A stretch of DNA of 64,000 nt from Allacma fusca (GCA_947179485.1 OX359248.1:30575378-30639377); one strand, 5' to 3'. Positions 46,321-61,532 are shown, numbered from the stretch's first letter. Numbers and translations: made by a program. The notes: generated by a model from the letters alone, not told the origin.

Positions 46321-47461
46321 ATGCGTTCCTCCAATCATCGACCCATCAATGATAATTCCACGGAGTTCTAATCCCCCTCAAATTGTACTGTACCAGTTCA
46401 GCTTACAACAGAAATTGCTTCATGTAATTCAACTCCAGGAAAGTGAACCGTTCCACTTGTTTCCCCCACTGCACCCGAGGTGAGCTCCTCGAACATGAAC
46501 AAACATGATTTGTAATTCTATGGAGATAACATGCGTAATGATGTACATTGTACTACAGTGCAGAACATCATGCATGATACCTCATGCGAGCTCCGAGTCT
46601 ACAGGCTACTTTTTCTTGTTAGCATCTTTTTATTATCTTTGGAGCAATGCAAAACTCCGATTTGGAAGAGTTGGGATAGGGGCTCTAGCCTAACAAAAAT
46701 ACCCCTCTGTAAAAGGAAGGAGGATGAGGAAGACTCGGAGATGCTCTAAGCTACTTTCCCGTCTCTCCAAGTGTACTATCTTAGAGTGAGCTGGAAATGA
46801 ATCCGATAATGTTTTCACAAGGTTTTCCAGGAAATGTACTCTGTCAATGATTTTCTACAAAAATCCTTAATCCCCTGGCAATGATATGTATATATACATA
46901 TCAGGAGATACATAGGTATTTCCTACATTTCTCGAATAACTCCCAGTCATTCCAAGGTAACATGGACACTTGGTATTTAATATCCTTCAGCAAAAGGAAA
47001 TAGCTTTGATAGTGTACAATGTCCGAAGTTGTTCCTTAATACTTTTTGCAGGTATGTAGTATCTATATAATTACTTATAGCAATTTTTACTTTCAAAGAC
47101 TTATGTGGCTATAAATTATGTATGATATTGTATCTATTACTATTAGCCAATCCCAACTTGTCCTCAAAACGTAATGATGGTTCTTAAGATGATACTTTAA
47201 GATTTGAACATACGTGCAATTATTACAGCAGGTCTTACTACCTAGAAATGTTTTTACATCGTTAGGTTTTTTAGAGCAAAATGTAGGGCATCGTAGATCC
47301 GATTGGTCCGAAAATAGCCGTATGTACATACATACTAAATACCAATAGAAAAAGAAATCAGATTGTTAAAACGCTGGAGATTTAATTACTACACGATGCT
47401 TGATCTTTGCAGAGCCAGGGCAGGAACAACTTTATTGGTAGTGGTTCTTACATTGAGTACA

Positions 47462-47485
47462 TATCTAGAATCTAGATTCTAGATA
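47462..47485. repeat. Perfect 24-bp palindrome
   Basis: Three CTAG-centred repeats form one self-complementary block, centred between 47473 and 47474. All twelve base pairs match. The function is unknown. Confidence 0.9.
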
Positions 47486-48407
47486 CTCATACCACTGGAA
47501 ACAGTGGGTTGGTGTACTAATATAGTAAATAGTCTGAAAAAAAAACGTGTGTAACGTTATTTCTCCAAGAGAAATAGTTTTTTTTTTGGGGGGGGGGAGA
47601 AAGAAACAACAAAAATGAGCTTATTAAGTTACTCAAAATTGAAATACTTTTACAATTTTTTCCTCCTTTCCTGTGGGGAGGTTAGTTGAGTGTGGGTTGA
47701 TAATAGTGTATCTGTGTGAGGATATGCTGTAGCAAATATAGGAGAGCAAGGAGCAAAAGTTGGAATGAGTTTTGCTGAACGTTTTTGGGTTTCGTAATTT
47801 TCGCTCGACTTGATTATGTGCACTGAATTTTTGTAGCGTGGAGGAGTAGTTAGCTACATGTACATGGACAAAACTAGAGTACTACGTGGATTTAAGTAGG
47901 CCTTTAGTCCTAGCAAAGTGTGAGGGAGATAGTAGTTGAAAGGGAATTTTTCCCGACAGATCTTTTCTCTCTACAAGACCAAGCTCTGGGACACGTGAGG
48001 AATTCAAAATTTTTCCGACGCTCTTATCATTCATCAAGAATAATAATACGGAGGAAATTCATCTTGGAATATTTTGACTTGTTAGCCTCCCCGTATGCAT
48101 TTTTTAAGGGGGCAATGGCAGTCGCACTGTTGCAGTGTCCCTACATACTTGAGGACCTGCAGTTAGACAACTATTCTCATCACTCGGAAAAGTTTCTATG
48201 GCAAAGCCCAATGATGATGCTCCTGTAGAGTAATGTGACTGTTGGAGCTATTCATAGAAATCCGACTGTGCAGTGTATATTCTTCCACGTAATTTCCAGT
48301 GTTTGAAATGTACGTAGTTGCTACACTACGCAGAGGGCCAGGGCTCGTGTGTAAAAGGTAGGGACGGTGCAGAGTTTAAAAGCATTTGTGTAAAATTCCA
48401 CGGAGTG

Positions 48408-48410
<3 letters not shown>

Positions 48411-48462
<52 letters not shown>
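48411..48462. repeat. (CT)n microsatellite, 26 units
   Basis: About 52 bp of uninterrupted CT, the longest perfect dinucleotide run in the window. Confidence 0.95.
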
Positions 48463-48465
<3 letters not shown>

Positions 48466-51400
48466 GGCTGGTTTATAATGAGAATGACAGTCGCACTCTC
48501 CAACTCATCCATTCTACTTTCCTCTTATGTAGAACCTTTCCCTTCCGTGTCTGCTTTTCCATTTAAACTTGATTTCCTGCTATGACGCTCCGCCAGCCAG
48601 CCAAAGAGAAGATACAGCGTATATTTTCATATTGTCACTCCTGCACATTTACTCTTTTTTGGACCCTAGTGCATCTTTGTGATGGTTTGGACGAGAGGAT
48701 GCCAGCAGGAGGTAAACTTTAAGTAATGTGTGAAAAAAGCCGACTTGTTGGAATTTCATGAGATGAAAAAAGAGAAAGGACTCGGTGAGTGATGAGGAGC
48801 CCATGGGTGTAGGCATACGCTCTGCACTCACAGTCACAGTGCTCAGTGTGCATTAGACTTCTGTCTCCACATTATCATTGTCTATGGATCCGTAGGCCCG
48901 GCTAGAGTATGTACGCTCATGTCTCCCTACATACAGGCAATATCTACAGTTACTTTTGTATTTACAAAAATGCCAACATTTCAAATTGAGATGAAGAAAG
49001 GTGATGGAGACGTCGAATAAATTACTGGCTGGAGAATATATTTAGACATAATACTTTTACTACGTCTACTCATGCGAAGGAGCCTCCCATGACACTCCAA
49101 GTATGTACATATACATGTACATACCTAACAAAACATTTCTATCACACTTATACAGTCCTGGAAGCATGAGCCTCTCGAATTACTCCATCCTCACCCGGAT
49201 CCTCCGTCTCTCATTGAAATTAGAGCGCTCATTGTTGTAAGTCAAACATTCACTTGACTTAGCCTTCCTTTTTGAAAAACGTTAGAGCATCTCTGTGCAG
49301 TAAATTAACTCGAAAGCCACACTGACATGAAGTGTTTTGTTTACTAGCATTGACTACTCTGAAAGTATAATGTACAAATCTCAACCGCAATAATTATTAT
49401 AGGAGCTTAAAGTGTTATTCAATTTTTCCGAGAAATTGCATACAAATTTCCAAGTCAAGAGCCAAGGCTTATTTAAAATGATTGGGATCAGATTTGTGGA
49501 AAGTGCTTAAAATAGCATCCTGTGTCAGCATGGAAAGCTCGATAAAAATTAAATGGAGATTATTATTTAAACTTGCACCCAGATATAGATATCTACACAT
49601 GCATAATTATGTATGTACGTATCATAGGGTCATGGGAAGGAGGCAGTGATACACCAATGTTTGTTTTTTGAGGGATGCGTGGAACATCTCCAATGCATGG
49701 GTGGATTCACAAAGTCGGAATTTATGTACTTCTTATGTATGAGATTGGCTCCGTATGTTGTGGCAGGGAGAAACAAGGATCAAAAGATTGAGGTTAACTT
49801 GATTAAATACATTGGAAAAGTGGGAGACTACACGGAGCACTCTCATGGAATTATTATGATTTACGTTGTTGAGGCAGTGAGAGTAAAGCTTACGTAACGA
49901 GAGCCGTCGAATTGCCATGTGGTGAGGATTGCCTCTAAATGTGAGCAAATGGTGCAAACATGAGCATGGGATGGATGTATCTCCGCATCCCTGTGACTTT
50001 CCAGTGGGCTGTCTGTAAACATGGGTGTACATGTCCGGGTACAGATAGGTACATATAGGTAGTTCCACACTAGTCACAAATAAAGCTACCCTAACGTCAT
50101 CACCTATGGGATATGTAGCTCCAAAGTCCATATAAAATTCGGCTGTGGCCCTTCATACAGGAGCCATGTAATAGAGTCACTGTTATAAGTAAATGTGTAC
50201 GAGCTACAGAAGCTACAAGATTCAATGAAATTACAACGCTGCTGGGCACTCACCGGCTCCAGTTTCAATTTCCAGCTCCATAGCAAATATCCTGTACACA
50301 CGGAGTTACATATTTGTGATGGAATACAAACCCTAAAGCTGGCTATCACTGCACTGTGGAGAGATGCTACTGTAAAAGTACTGTTATATTTGGACCCAAT
50401 GCACTATACTGAGATGTGATTCTCACACAGGAAAAATATCCGTTCAAAAAAGCTAGCCGGGGCGGAAGTGAATGAAGGAACAAAAGCTCCAGATACGTTA
50501 TTACTTATAACTATTAGCTACAACCATATGTAGGTACAGGCGTTCATGGGCATTTGTTCTACATGTGTCCCTATAAAATGGAAATTCATCTCTCGATTCC
50601 CAATTTCCATCCTCAAGTGTGCCCATACTTAGGGTACAATTTTGGAGGGGGATCCATGAGCTTGTAATTAGAGGAAGTTGCACCTGCATAACTTACGGAA
50701 ACTATTTGGATTTGCAATTGTAATTTGCTTTTCAAGGTAAAATCAACGAGTGGTACTCCAGGGACTTTCCCTTCTCCAAGAAAAGTAAGCATTTATTTTC
50801 ACATGAGCCTAACTTGGTTTTTCTCAAGTATTGAAATCAGCTCGCGGTGGATTCCCCAGGTATATATCTAAATAATTATACGTAGTACTGTAGATATGTC
50901 TTCCTTGTGATACTGTAATTATATGTACGTTCCCTAAAAAATACTATTTGGGAGAAACTATCTATCTTGCATTTAATCATGTAGTAAAGCATTCCGGCAG
51001 AGCTTCATCTAGTCCTCAAGCTCCATACGTACATATACACGCAACACATAATTACTTCCTTTATATATGTAATTATAGATATATCTACTGTATTTGTACG
51101 CTGAGGTTGTTAGTGGCTCCACACTATTTTTACGAGGGGATATTATTAGGAAGGAGGGTAGCTTTGAAATTTCAAGTAGGGAGAAATGTACATACAACAA
51201 ATGGGGGGAAATCTGTCGGAACTTTTTTTTTAACGGAGATTATGTTCTATCGTCCTCTGTCTCTATTTGGCCCTGACGATAATTTTACATGCAAGTCTCA
51301 ACTGCTGCCAAAGTGCTATTGGATCTTTATTTAATTAAAAACACGAATCTATTAGAAGAGAGCGCCCCTTTTTGTTTCTGCTTCTCAGCAGGTTCTCCCA

Positions 51401-51822
51401 CACCGACAACCCAAAACTGGAAGTAGTTACAAGGCCCGCGTATCATCAGTATGTAACCACATGCTTTCCCTCCGCACTAAAAAAACTCCAATATGCAAGG
51501 ATGGGAAAGAGAGGGAATGAGGAGATGAGAAGAAAGAAAGAGTAAAAAGAGAGGAGAGAAACCCGCGGGTAGCTGAGAGAAATATCCATTCATTCAGTAG
51601 GTTTTGGTTGCACGGACTCTGCACAAGCCATACATCTTTTTTTCCTCTCTCTCTCTCTCTCTCTCCCACTCTTTCTCTCTCACTCTTTTCTCTACTTTCG
51701 TTCCGGTCCGTTATTTCCAGTTAAGTTGCTTGACTTTCTCCCGTCCAAGTCTTCATCTGCATCTTCAATGAGGGGATCAACTTTGGCTTTTGTACAACTC
51801 TCGCGGCCACTGAAGAAGAGAT

Positions 51823-51875
51823 GTGAGAGAAAGAGAAAGAGAGAGAGAGAGAGAGAAAGAGAAAGAGAGGGAAAG
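51823..51875. repeat. Imperfect (GA)n tract
   Basis: GA units with AAA and GGG interruptions. It encodes spurious Arg/Glu-rich frames. Confidence 0.95.
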
Positions 51876-53271
51876 CGGAAAAGGAACAAGTACAGTTTGG
51901 TGGCTGAGTTCTACTGTATGCAGTAACACTTGCTATTATTTGTAGGGAAAGGAGTAAGATCCTAATGAATTTCAGCCCACCATGCCGTTTGAGTATGTAC
52001 ACGGGAAATTGTTCTCACTATCAGGAAGACCGCCTTTGTGTACATAATAAATGAGACACTCCTCTCTCGGTGTCTTCGTATGCATTGAAACATAAGAAAG
52101 CTAATGCGTCCTTGTTCTTTTAACTGGCTCCTTCGCTAGCCAATGTATATATTATACATGTGTAGACATGTATATATGTGTATTTATCTGTCTGTGTGGA
52201 CTGCACAGAGGAAAAGGAGAATAGACTTGCATGTGGTAGAGGGAAGGAGGCTATTGTTCCGCATGTGAAAACAAATGCGGTACGGATAAGAACTGAAGCG
52301 AGGTAAATGTTTGGGGATTCTAAAACAATACAGAGCCTATTCAAAGTCAGCTGGCTAAACTCTTAATTTTCAAAGATTTTCCGCTTGGGAGTACATAAGT
52401 AGGGATATAATGTGCCACATTTCAGCAGCATTTGAGGTTCTGAATCTTTCCTATCATCCTTCACTTTTTCCATGTCCTTTCCCTATCTTCCTGTGTGGGA
52501 GAGGAGTGGGAGATGAGGAGCAGCTCCTGTACATTTCCTGACTTCCTCCACAACTCCCATTTATAAACATGGGTTTCCTCTCCTCTCCTCAATTTTGACT
52601 CCTTTTCCCCGGCCCACGTAGACACTCTTGAAATTTATACATTTCGCGGATTTGTGAGAGAAAGGAGAGTGAAGAGAATTTTATTAAATTATGCAATGTT
52701 TTTCTTTTCTCCACCATATCCTCTTGTAGTGCATATACTTAGCCTCATTTCCTCCTGTGAGAGCCTGTGAGAGGTACCTTCCCGAAGGTTAGGGTTTTCC
52801 AAGGAGGAAAATCCATGGGAAAAAATAAGAATTGAAATTTCCTGAGAAGAGAGTTTAAAATTTAGAAAAGCCGGAGAAAACAACAAGTTATCATTCATGT
52901 AACCATTTCACGTATTCCAGGTTTTACATCCCTTTCAATAATGCAGTTCCAGGACATTGAATACAAAGTATATCAAAATATAACCCTTGACGAGACCATC
53001 CATGAAATGTGGAGATAACGGAGTTGCCAGCATTCTTATGTCTCTTGGTGGAGTGATAATCATATCCGGATCCGTTTTCTCTCCAGATAAGGAAACCTGA
53101 GTAGGGTAGGGAGTGAATGGAAAGACGTGCACACACACACACAGTACTGGAACACACTACACACTTTCTCATACCTTTCACTTAACAACATGGGGATTTC
53201 CTCCACTTGTACATATGTATCTATGTACATACCGCCAAAGGGAAAAAAGACCTATGTGAGAGAGCCAAATG

Positions 53272-53293
53272 CTCTCTCTCTCTCTCTCTCTCC
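53272..53293. repeat. (CT)n microsatellite
   Basis: About eleven CT units. Confidence 0.95.
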
Positions 53294-55339
53294 ATAGTAG
53301 ATATACTCTCTGAATTGACTCACTCACTTGAGTTGACTCAAACCGAACATACATTCCAATATCAATTTACTGCCATGGCTCGGGCCGCGTTTCAGGAAAC
53401 GAGACGGCGAAGGCTTACCCCTGTCCTGTTCATTCAATGAATGTCGTGTTGCCTTTCGAGACAGTCAGCATATTACCAGTGTCGTTCCAGCCTTTACATA
53501 GATACTTTTATCTATGCCCCTCCATACGGTCCTCCGAGCATAGGATTTACATACCGGAGAATCTTCTCTGGAAATTGTGGAAACAGTATTGGAACTCGGA
53601 GTAGTACTACAGACATGAGCGTAGTAGTGCGACAGTGCAAGTAACTATTACCTTCATGATTACTGCCTAGCTCCTCGTTCCAGAAATGACACTCCATAAT
53701 GGTCCTGTCAGATAATATGTGTCTATGTAATTGCCAGAGCTGAACAACTTTGCTCGGAAAAATATGCAAGTTCCGGATTCATAGATATCTACATACATAT
53801 GGATGGATACATAGAATACAGGAGCAATTGAATGTAATGTCATATTTACCTTGGTTCTAGTCCTTAATATTCAGTCCTTTTGTTACTTTTGCATACACAG
53901 GCTCCACAAGGCAGGAGCAGGAGACTCGGAAGCCAATGGAGCTTCAAAAGTTGCGTAAATAAAGGCTGGCAGTTGAGGGTAGTTGAATTGCCCTTATAAT
54001 AGATAACCGGTTCCTGCCACGATGATAATAATAATAATAATGATGATGTACGGGAGTGATACAATTGACTGCATATGCTTTCACTCTGTTGCAATTTGAT
54101 ACATAAAATTACTTGCCGTATACAGTATTCCAATGCATAGAAAATGAGTGCAGCCACCAGCCTCAGTTACACGTCAGTGTAAGTGTGTATAGTTTCGGAG
54201 TTGTGGGAGACAATTTATATATAGATATATCTATGGCTATAGAGCTTAACGAGCCAAGAAGTTGTTGCTGTGGAAAGGAAATGCCCAGCTGTCATAGGTT
54301 GGCATGAGACGGTGCGTAATTTATATGACAGTTGAGTCCCATAACCTTCTGTTGGAATAGAGTTGTCGTAATATTTGCTCAGTTACTTTAATAAAATCCT
54401 ATGTAAATACTGTCACATTATGTGCTTATGTATGATTAAGTCCAGGAAGGAAGGATATAAGGGAAAAGAACTCCTGTCTCCTGATTACTCCTCTATCCTC
54501 AACCTGTGTACTTTATTTTGGGATATCTACATTCCATTGAAATAACTCCCGGACCCTGTAATAATAATAATAATATTATGAAGGACTGCTTCCAACCCAT
54601 AATGCCCTATAAGCTGATTAAGCCCCTGCGGAGATATGCCATGTTGACTTTAAGAATTTAATGCCTTACCCTCATATCAACCTTATGCGTGTAGGAGTCA
54701 TAAGGCCCTGTATAAAACTCCCGTAACCGAGACTCCTCGGTTAAAAAATGAATGGGGAGAGTATGATTAACATGAAAATTAAAGGTTTTAAAGGACAGCT
54801 CAATCCTACCTAGTAATTTTCTTTCGGATGCACACGTGCCGCCGCCCCGGCGTATCTATCAGTAGATATACGAAGGGTATGGAGACAGTTCCTATCTCTA
54901 AATTGGAATTCATGCTCTACTTCATCCTACAACAAGATGTTGGCTCCGACAGGAGGGCCGAATCGATTTCCATATTTGTCTTATTTATTTGTAAAAGTTA
55001 TTACATCTAGTTGAGAGGGGAAGAGTGATGACGTTCATTAGCTAGCACACTAAATAATTCGGAGGAACTGATGTAAATGCGGCTCATCCCTAGGACTGGT
55101 ACAGTCGGAAGGAGAGTATGCTTTCCCCAAGCCAAGGTTGATATTAAAAAAACAAAGTTGCAGAGTCAAAATTAACATTTTACTTGGTAACTTCCGCTCC
55201 AATTTCATCCAAGACAGTTGAGCTCCTTGAGAAACTTTCGGCATGGATTTCTCCGTCGATTTTCTTGTTCCTATGGAGAAGTATTGGGACAGTGGAAAAA
55301 TACCTTTGCACTTCATTTTCTACTCAGAGTTGATCTTCT

Positions 55340-55354
55340 TGTGTGTGTATGTGT

Positions 55355-55386
<32 letters not shown>

Positions 55387-55403
55387 TTGTTTGTGTCTGT
55401 GTG
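55340..55403. repeat. Imperfect (GT)n tract
   Basis: About 64 bp of GT with AT, TT and CT steps. Confidence 0.95.
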
Positions 55404-58400
55404 ACTAGTAGCTAGACACAGTTGGAGGAGCTGAGAGGATCTTCCTCATGTAAATGCTCCTCTTTCTTGTAACGTTATATTTACACACACGTGTGTGAAC
55501 CAATTGGACTCTCTAGAGTCTGTTGACGGGGAACTTTCTCAAGAAATGTTTGGGGAAGTAGCTGAGACTGCAGTAGCAACTGCTAGTTAGTGAAGGAGTC
55601 AATAATAGAAAGTATGAAGGTAGAGAGACTGAGACTGAAAGCAAGGATGGGAGTTGATGTCACGAACCAGTTCAAGTTCCTGGCTCGTTATTGCTATCGT
55701 GTCATTATTCATTTTCGCCAACTTTTATTTACAATGCATTTCTTCGGAGGGAACTCTCTTCCATGACAATACGGAATGTAAAGTTAACTCTAACTTTTAC
55801 ATATCCATAGTTGCTCATCCAGGAGTCTCCCACAGTACGGGGTACCTTTCACTCCGAAACCCCGGCCTTATCAATACATTCATAGGGCCCTAATGTTGTA
55901 TCTATATTTAAAGAGTAAGAAACCGAGGTTACCCATTCCCTCAATCAGACAAACTTATGTACCGAAATTGTTTCCCCAAACTTCTAAAAAAGTAGAATTT
56001 GTTTAACTATTTTACCAGCTACCCGAGTATCTAAGGCTGTAAAACTGAAGCGGGTCTGATTTGGATTGAAGTCTGTTCCGTTCGCATGTATGTATCTATC
56101 TATCTATTTATGTATATGTAAGTATTTTGCAACTCTAATGGTAAAATCAAAGCTCAGTCCTCTGGGTCTGGCAAGACTTGAATATTGCAAGGAAAGTAAA
56201 TATTCTATTGGAATCGAGCCCCTGGAAGATACAGTACTTATGACAGAAAGCATGGGAGAAAGTTTGAAAGAAATTCCACCCTATTTGGTGCACCTTTGAA
56301 CGGACTCTCTAATCCTTTTAGCCAATTTTATAAGTACAGCTGGAAGTGTCGATGGTTGTTAGACTCTAGACTTGATAAGTTGCACTTATGTATGTATCTC
56401 CAGATACTTCCGTTACTGAAAAAACTTGTGTGAAAAATTCCCAAAGAAAAGTTTAGATAAAGGTGAAAAGTTATAGAAAGTGTTGTATACCTATATCTAA
56501 TTATTTATCTATGTACCTATATACAGTGTATAGATATAGTACAATTATTAGAAATTCTTAAACGGGAAAATTCAAGGGTATTTGACCAAGTCAAGTGTAC
56601 TTGTTGTTGCTGGGAAAATATGCTTTGAAGTCAAACGAGAGAACGTTTGGATGAAATAAGGTCATGGATCTGGTTGAAATACAGAGAATTAAATAACTGC
56701 AAAAAAAAAAACCTTTGAATTCGGCTCCCCTTCATGGGAAAGTTTTTAAAGGAGAAATGCCAATTATGCATTGTAGGACTCAACTGAAAACATCCATTCT
56801 AATTAGGAATTAGCAATTACACTGGAATTTCTTTGGATGGAAGGGCCCGGGTCTGACTATATGTAGTCTCCACTCTCCTAGGATTTTTCATGGACTCAGA
56901 CTGAGATGAAAAGAGACTTCTACTTAAATCAGTTCTTTTGCATGAAACGAACCTATCAGTTAGCAATTTGAATTGCAAATTTCCATTTGCTCCGAAAGAT
57001 CCACAAGGCTGGCTCAAGGAGACTCAAAACATTGTACGTATCTATCTGTATAAGGCTCCCGTAAGTGCTGTGTTCTGGGGGAAAAATCTAAAGGGATTTC
57101 TTTTTCCTGGAGTTGGGTATATATATGATCGTCATCTTTTATGGGTACAATAGGAAAATCAAAAGAACATGTTTGTCTACACTTGCAATGATTATTATTA
57201 CATGAGAAATGGTTTTAGTATCAGAGAGCCCTCATCCTGATCTTGCCTTCTTCCCATTACCCTTCCTCTCAATCTTCTTCCTTCAGCGTAAATAGAATAT
57301 CAAATGAATATTTACTTTTTTAGTACAAACCAGGAAAAGTTTTTCAATTGTTTCAACAAATTCAAATTTAATTAATTTTTGTATCTAGTATGTAATGTAG
57401 TTATGTACAAACGAAAGTTCAAATTAATATCCCAAGGTTTCCTGGATATTAAAAAGGAGAAATATTTCTTCTATAATTTGATGATTTGGATATTTACAAA
57501 TTCGATACAAGTAGGAGACAAAATTTTTTGAAATGACTCCTAGCTGTGAAATATATGATTATGTATATTTTGATGGGATGCTTTAATGCAAGGGAACAAG
57601 TTGGAAGAACTGAGCCTGATATTTTATGCCTATTGACTAGGACAATTCAAATCTTGCTATTTATTGGGAGAGAAGGACCTTTGACAGGAAATCAGTTGCA
57701 AATGCAATATCTTTTTCTTTTGAAATATTTTGTACGAACAATGATGGAGTATTTGAGATTTGTGATCAGCAGGAGGAGAGTTCCTTGGATAGGTTTCCGA
57801 TCCCTTCTGTGAATAAATTTCAAATAATAGATGAAAATGAAATTCTCGGGGTACAAAGGCTTCTCAGTATGGTATGTGTGTGCAAGGACATGGTATTGTC
57901 TGCAAGATATAATCTTGTGTCAAACATACCCTGACGTTCGCATTTATTTTTCAAAAGGGACTATGTCTGTAGGAGAGCTCACAAAACTCACAAGGAGGAG
58001 ATAAATCTTAGGAAATACTAGAAAATTAGCGTTGCATCTCCCTCTCATTCTTCCTACAAAGTTTTCCCCTACTTATGTGTATCTACATATCTGTGTATAC
58101 AATATAGAGAGAGATACTACACACTGTCTCCATATTTCCCTCTTTATAAATACCATTGATATTGGCCTGTGACATGAGAAAGAAGATTTTATGCATGACA
58201 AAAAAAAAAGGATTCCTAGAATCGTCTTCAAACGACTATTTTCCAAAGCGAACTGTACCAACTTGAATCCTTTTCCTATGAAAGTGTTCTTATATCTATG
58301 TAGAACCAATGCGGAAACATCTCACTGCATACTGTGAGATCAAACATTTGGTGTATTTTCATGTATTATTATTATTATGACTATTATTACTATTGTTGGG

Positions 58401-58545
58401 AGTAGTTGGAGTTACCCGCTTATGCATATGTATGTAGATACTGCTTTTTGACATCCACTTGAACAACGGGGAATATATTCCCAGTAATTCGTAAAATTCT
58501 ATTTTATTTCTATTGAATCTTCTCTTTCTCTTCCTTTCTGTGCAG

Positions 58546-58629
58546 AGATTTACGATGGGAACTACACTGCGGAGATGGGGCCAGATGCTCAAGTCGATTT
58601 TCCGGATACTCAATCGCCTTTGGAGATCG
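58546..58629 (+). CDS. Ddr: Ddr exon: extracellular stalk
   Basis: The exon is 84 bp. Its first two bases complete a Glu codon, then 27 codons and one base follow (phase 1). It reads EIYDGNYTAEM, then DFPDTQSPLEI. It sits where human DDRs have the variable, disordered stalk between the DS-like domain and the membrane. Asn-Tyr-Thr is a likely N-glycosylation site. Conservation is expected to be low here. The call rests on phase match at both ends and good splice sites (long pyrimidine tract plus GTGCAG; donor GTGAGT). Confidence 0.82.
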
Positions 58630-60190
58630 GTGAGTTTCTTTTTATTTGTACTCACTTCCTTGGCATGTATTTCAATTTAAATCTGTGACAGTTTCCCCTA
58701 TCATCCTATCTCATAAGATGTATACTTTCCTACATATTGGCCCTTCCAGTCTCACCAGGATCATTGTTGTTAATAAAATCTTACATCAGAGGTTTCCCTT
58801 TCCCCCCCCCCCAAAAAAAAACCACTGAATGGTTTTGAAGCATTTTCCCTGGTTTGGGATGGATAGTGAATTCCTTATTTATGCAAATACAAAAATTCCC
58901 CTCAAGGAGTTTAGTTTATCCAAGAAAAATTACGGGCTTAAAAGTAAACATTGAGAGGACAGAGTGTGACAAATAACATATCTACAGTATACGTCTAGGA
59001 ATACAATCAGGAACTAGTATTCCTTAGCCTAGTTCCTCTATACGTGTAAGTATTACACTAATCGTGGTTGCACATTACTCCGTCAAGGAAGTCCTCATGG
59101 TCTGGGGATGTTTGCAAAAGTGTAAAAATCCCCCGTTAATTTAAAAGTTGACAGATTAGTGGGAGAGAGGGAAATCCAGGGGACGATGAATAGGAAAAGT
59201 TTGGGATTAATAAAATTGCCAAGTTTCTTGTCCCCTCCTTCCCTTGCACATCATCCTTAGGTTTGCATCCTGGCACATGACACAAGAGCACAGGAAGAAA
59301 AAAAAACTCATGTGAGGGCAAAGAAGAAAAAGTTTCAGGGAATAGCTATATAGCTATAACTATGTACACAGAAATGGTGAAACTTTTTAGCAAAACTTGC
59401 AGTTTGCACCTAATCTCATGCATTTTAAAATTAAATTCCCTAGTAATAGTATACACATACATTCACATTGGTTTGAATAAATGTGTGAGATTTCAGGAAG
59501 CTCTGGAGCTATAATATAGAGAAGATACATATACATACATAATTATATATTTACTCAACGTGCATAGGGAAGATCTGCTGAGTGAAATGTATTAAAAAAA
59601 AATGTAAATAAGTAATTATGAATACTTGAGTACGTGTCACTATTAATCCTGAATTTTCAGGAGGAGGAGATGAAAGCTACGTGAAATACAGGGTTGCAAA
59701 AAAAAGGGAGACTTTTTTTTCGCATTTTATTCCAGGGATATTTATTTGAATGGACGCTGTATATTATGCGGGGTTTAATATGAGTAGGGATATATAAATA
59801 TATGTTGGGCCTCCCGTGAGCAGTAACTTGGAATGTACTCCACTTTTACTAATCGTTGATGACATACTGATGGAATTACATGCTATGCCTGCCTACAGAT
59901 CCATGTCTATGACGGGCATATATGTATGCATGCTTGAGCACGTGTGTATATATATTACATATATCAATGGATCTTACTGAGTGCGCATTTATTATCCTGG
60001 AACGGTAAAGTTGGCTGTAATCATCATTAAGAATGCATACGTTGAAATGGAAAGAATATTTTTTTGCTTATGAAATGTTCATTCGACTTCTCAGGGATTG
60101 TCATCGTCCTGGAACTAACAGACAGGGAGAGAGACAGTACTCATAAACATGAAAGGAAAGTAAAAGATGCATAATTTATTATTAGAGGGG

Positions 60191-60210
60191 GAAAAAAAAA
60201 TTTTTTTTTC
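60191..60210. repeat. Perfect A/T palindrome
   Basis: G, nine A, nine T and C form a 20-bp self-complementary block, flanked by G-rich sequence. Confidence 0.9.
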
Positions 60211-61532
60211 GGGGGAAGTAAAAGAGCTGAGTGGAGTGTAACGGCGGAGCCTATGGTTTGGTTATCTATACCTATCTATGGGAAGGGAAATTCACGGTGG
60301 TGAAATAAATGTATGTCTAAATGAAAGAAATAAGTGTGTCTTTGTGTTTCTTTTCTCCATTCATTTATATCTACATATCTATTTTATGAGGGAGTCTTTA
60401 ATGTCACGGCATGACCCACTTTCTTTTGTCTTAAAATTTACGCGAAAAATTTTATCGCTCGGGAAACCTCAGAGTGTCCCTGTGAAGAGATGTGTGTATC
60501 TGTGGCGGCGCGGCACTCCATGTCTCCGAACAGGGACTGACTTTAAAGACGGAACAGAAGCCACAAGAAGTAAAACATTTTCAATAATTCTTTCTCTTGT
60601 GAAACTTTTAATATGGCATCATCCAACTTTTATATCCTCTCCAGTACTCTCCCTTCCCGTCCTGTCCGCTGCTCCTCCAACGTAATAGATATTTATTCAC
60701 ACAACATGTAAACTCCTTCCTTGTCTCTACTCCGGACTGGGCTCACCACACATTTATATGTACATAGGATTATTATTACTATGCAAGTTCAACCAGGCTC
60801 ATTCAATAGGTATAATATATATTTTATATTTTCATACATATACATACATGAGTCCATGTACAGTCACTTCTATGCCCTATGAATCCCACACTCCTTCCAG
60901 ACGACACTTCAGCCTGACAATCTCTCTCTGTATATGTCTCATTCACACACAAGTTCCTTCCCCACCAACCCACTAAAAGTTATTGTTTTCAGCCCGAACT
61001 GTAGTTATCTTAATCTGTGGCTCTACTATAAATTCATTCCAGTCGTCTCCAGATGCACTTTTAGTTGCTTTTGATTTGTGGACCCCGTTGTATGCTTATA
61101 TTAAGGAATTTAGTCCGCATCCACTTGTGTCAGGCTCTCTCTCTCTCTCACTCATGCAAGTATCTTTAATTACTGTAATTCAGGTCAAGGCATCATCATG
61201 TGGTTTCACCAAAACTGAGCAGTTCCGTTTCGCCAAGAACCAAATAATTTCGGTGTCTATAAATAATTACCCGAAATTATTTAAAACCATACGGACATAC
61301 AATTTCAACTGGAAAGAATGAAGCAGCTTTAAATTTGTATAAATATATCAGTTGCAGTGAGATGTTTCTCAGAATTAAATGTTTTCCTTGGCATTAAGAT
61401 TTTGCGGTCTAGTTCTTACAGTAGTGTAAGATCTGGAACTAATCATAAGTTAAAGGCCAGCTATTAGCACGTTGTGCGTGCAAATAAGTAGAGGCACGCG
61501 TTCCAGAGGCGTGTAGTGACGCTGAGGAAGTT

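Larger units (their letters stand above)
45244..58545 (+). other. Ddr: Ddr intron, 13302 bp
   Basis: The intron runs from GTATGT to a long pyrimidine tract ending CTGTGCAG. It contains the longest CT runs of the window (46263-46312 and 48411-48462), GA at 51823-51875, GT at 55340-55403, and a perfect 24-bp palindrome at 47462-47485. Open frames on both strands are short or microsatellite-driven, and I support none of them as a gene. Confidence 0.8.

Noticed and set aside
60278-61321. Two open frames of 135 and 112 codons, considered as nested genes or exons
   Set aside because: No motif, low-complexity segments, and no splice phase fit with Ddr.
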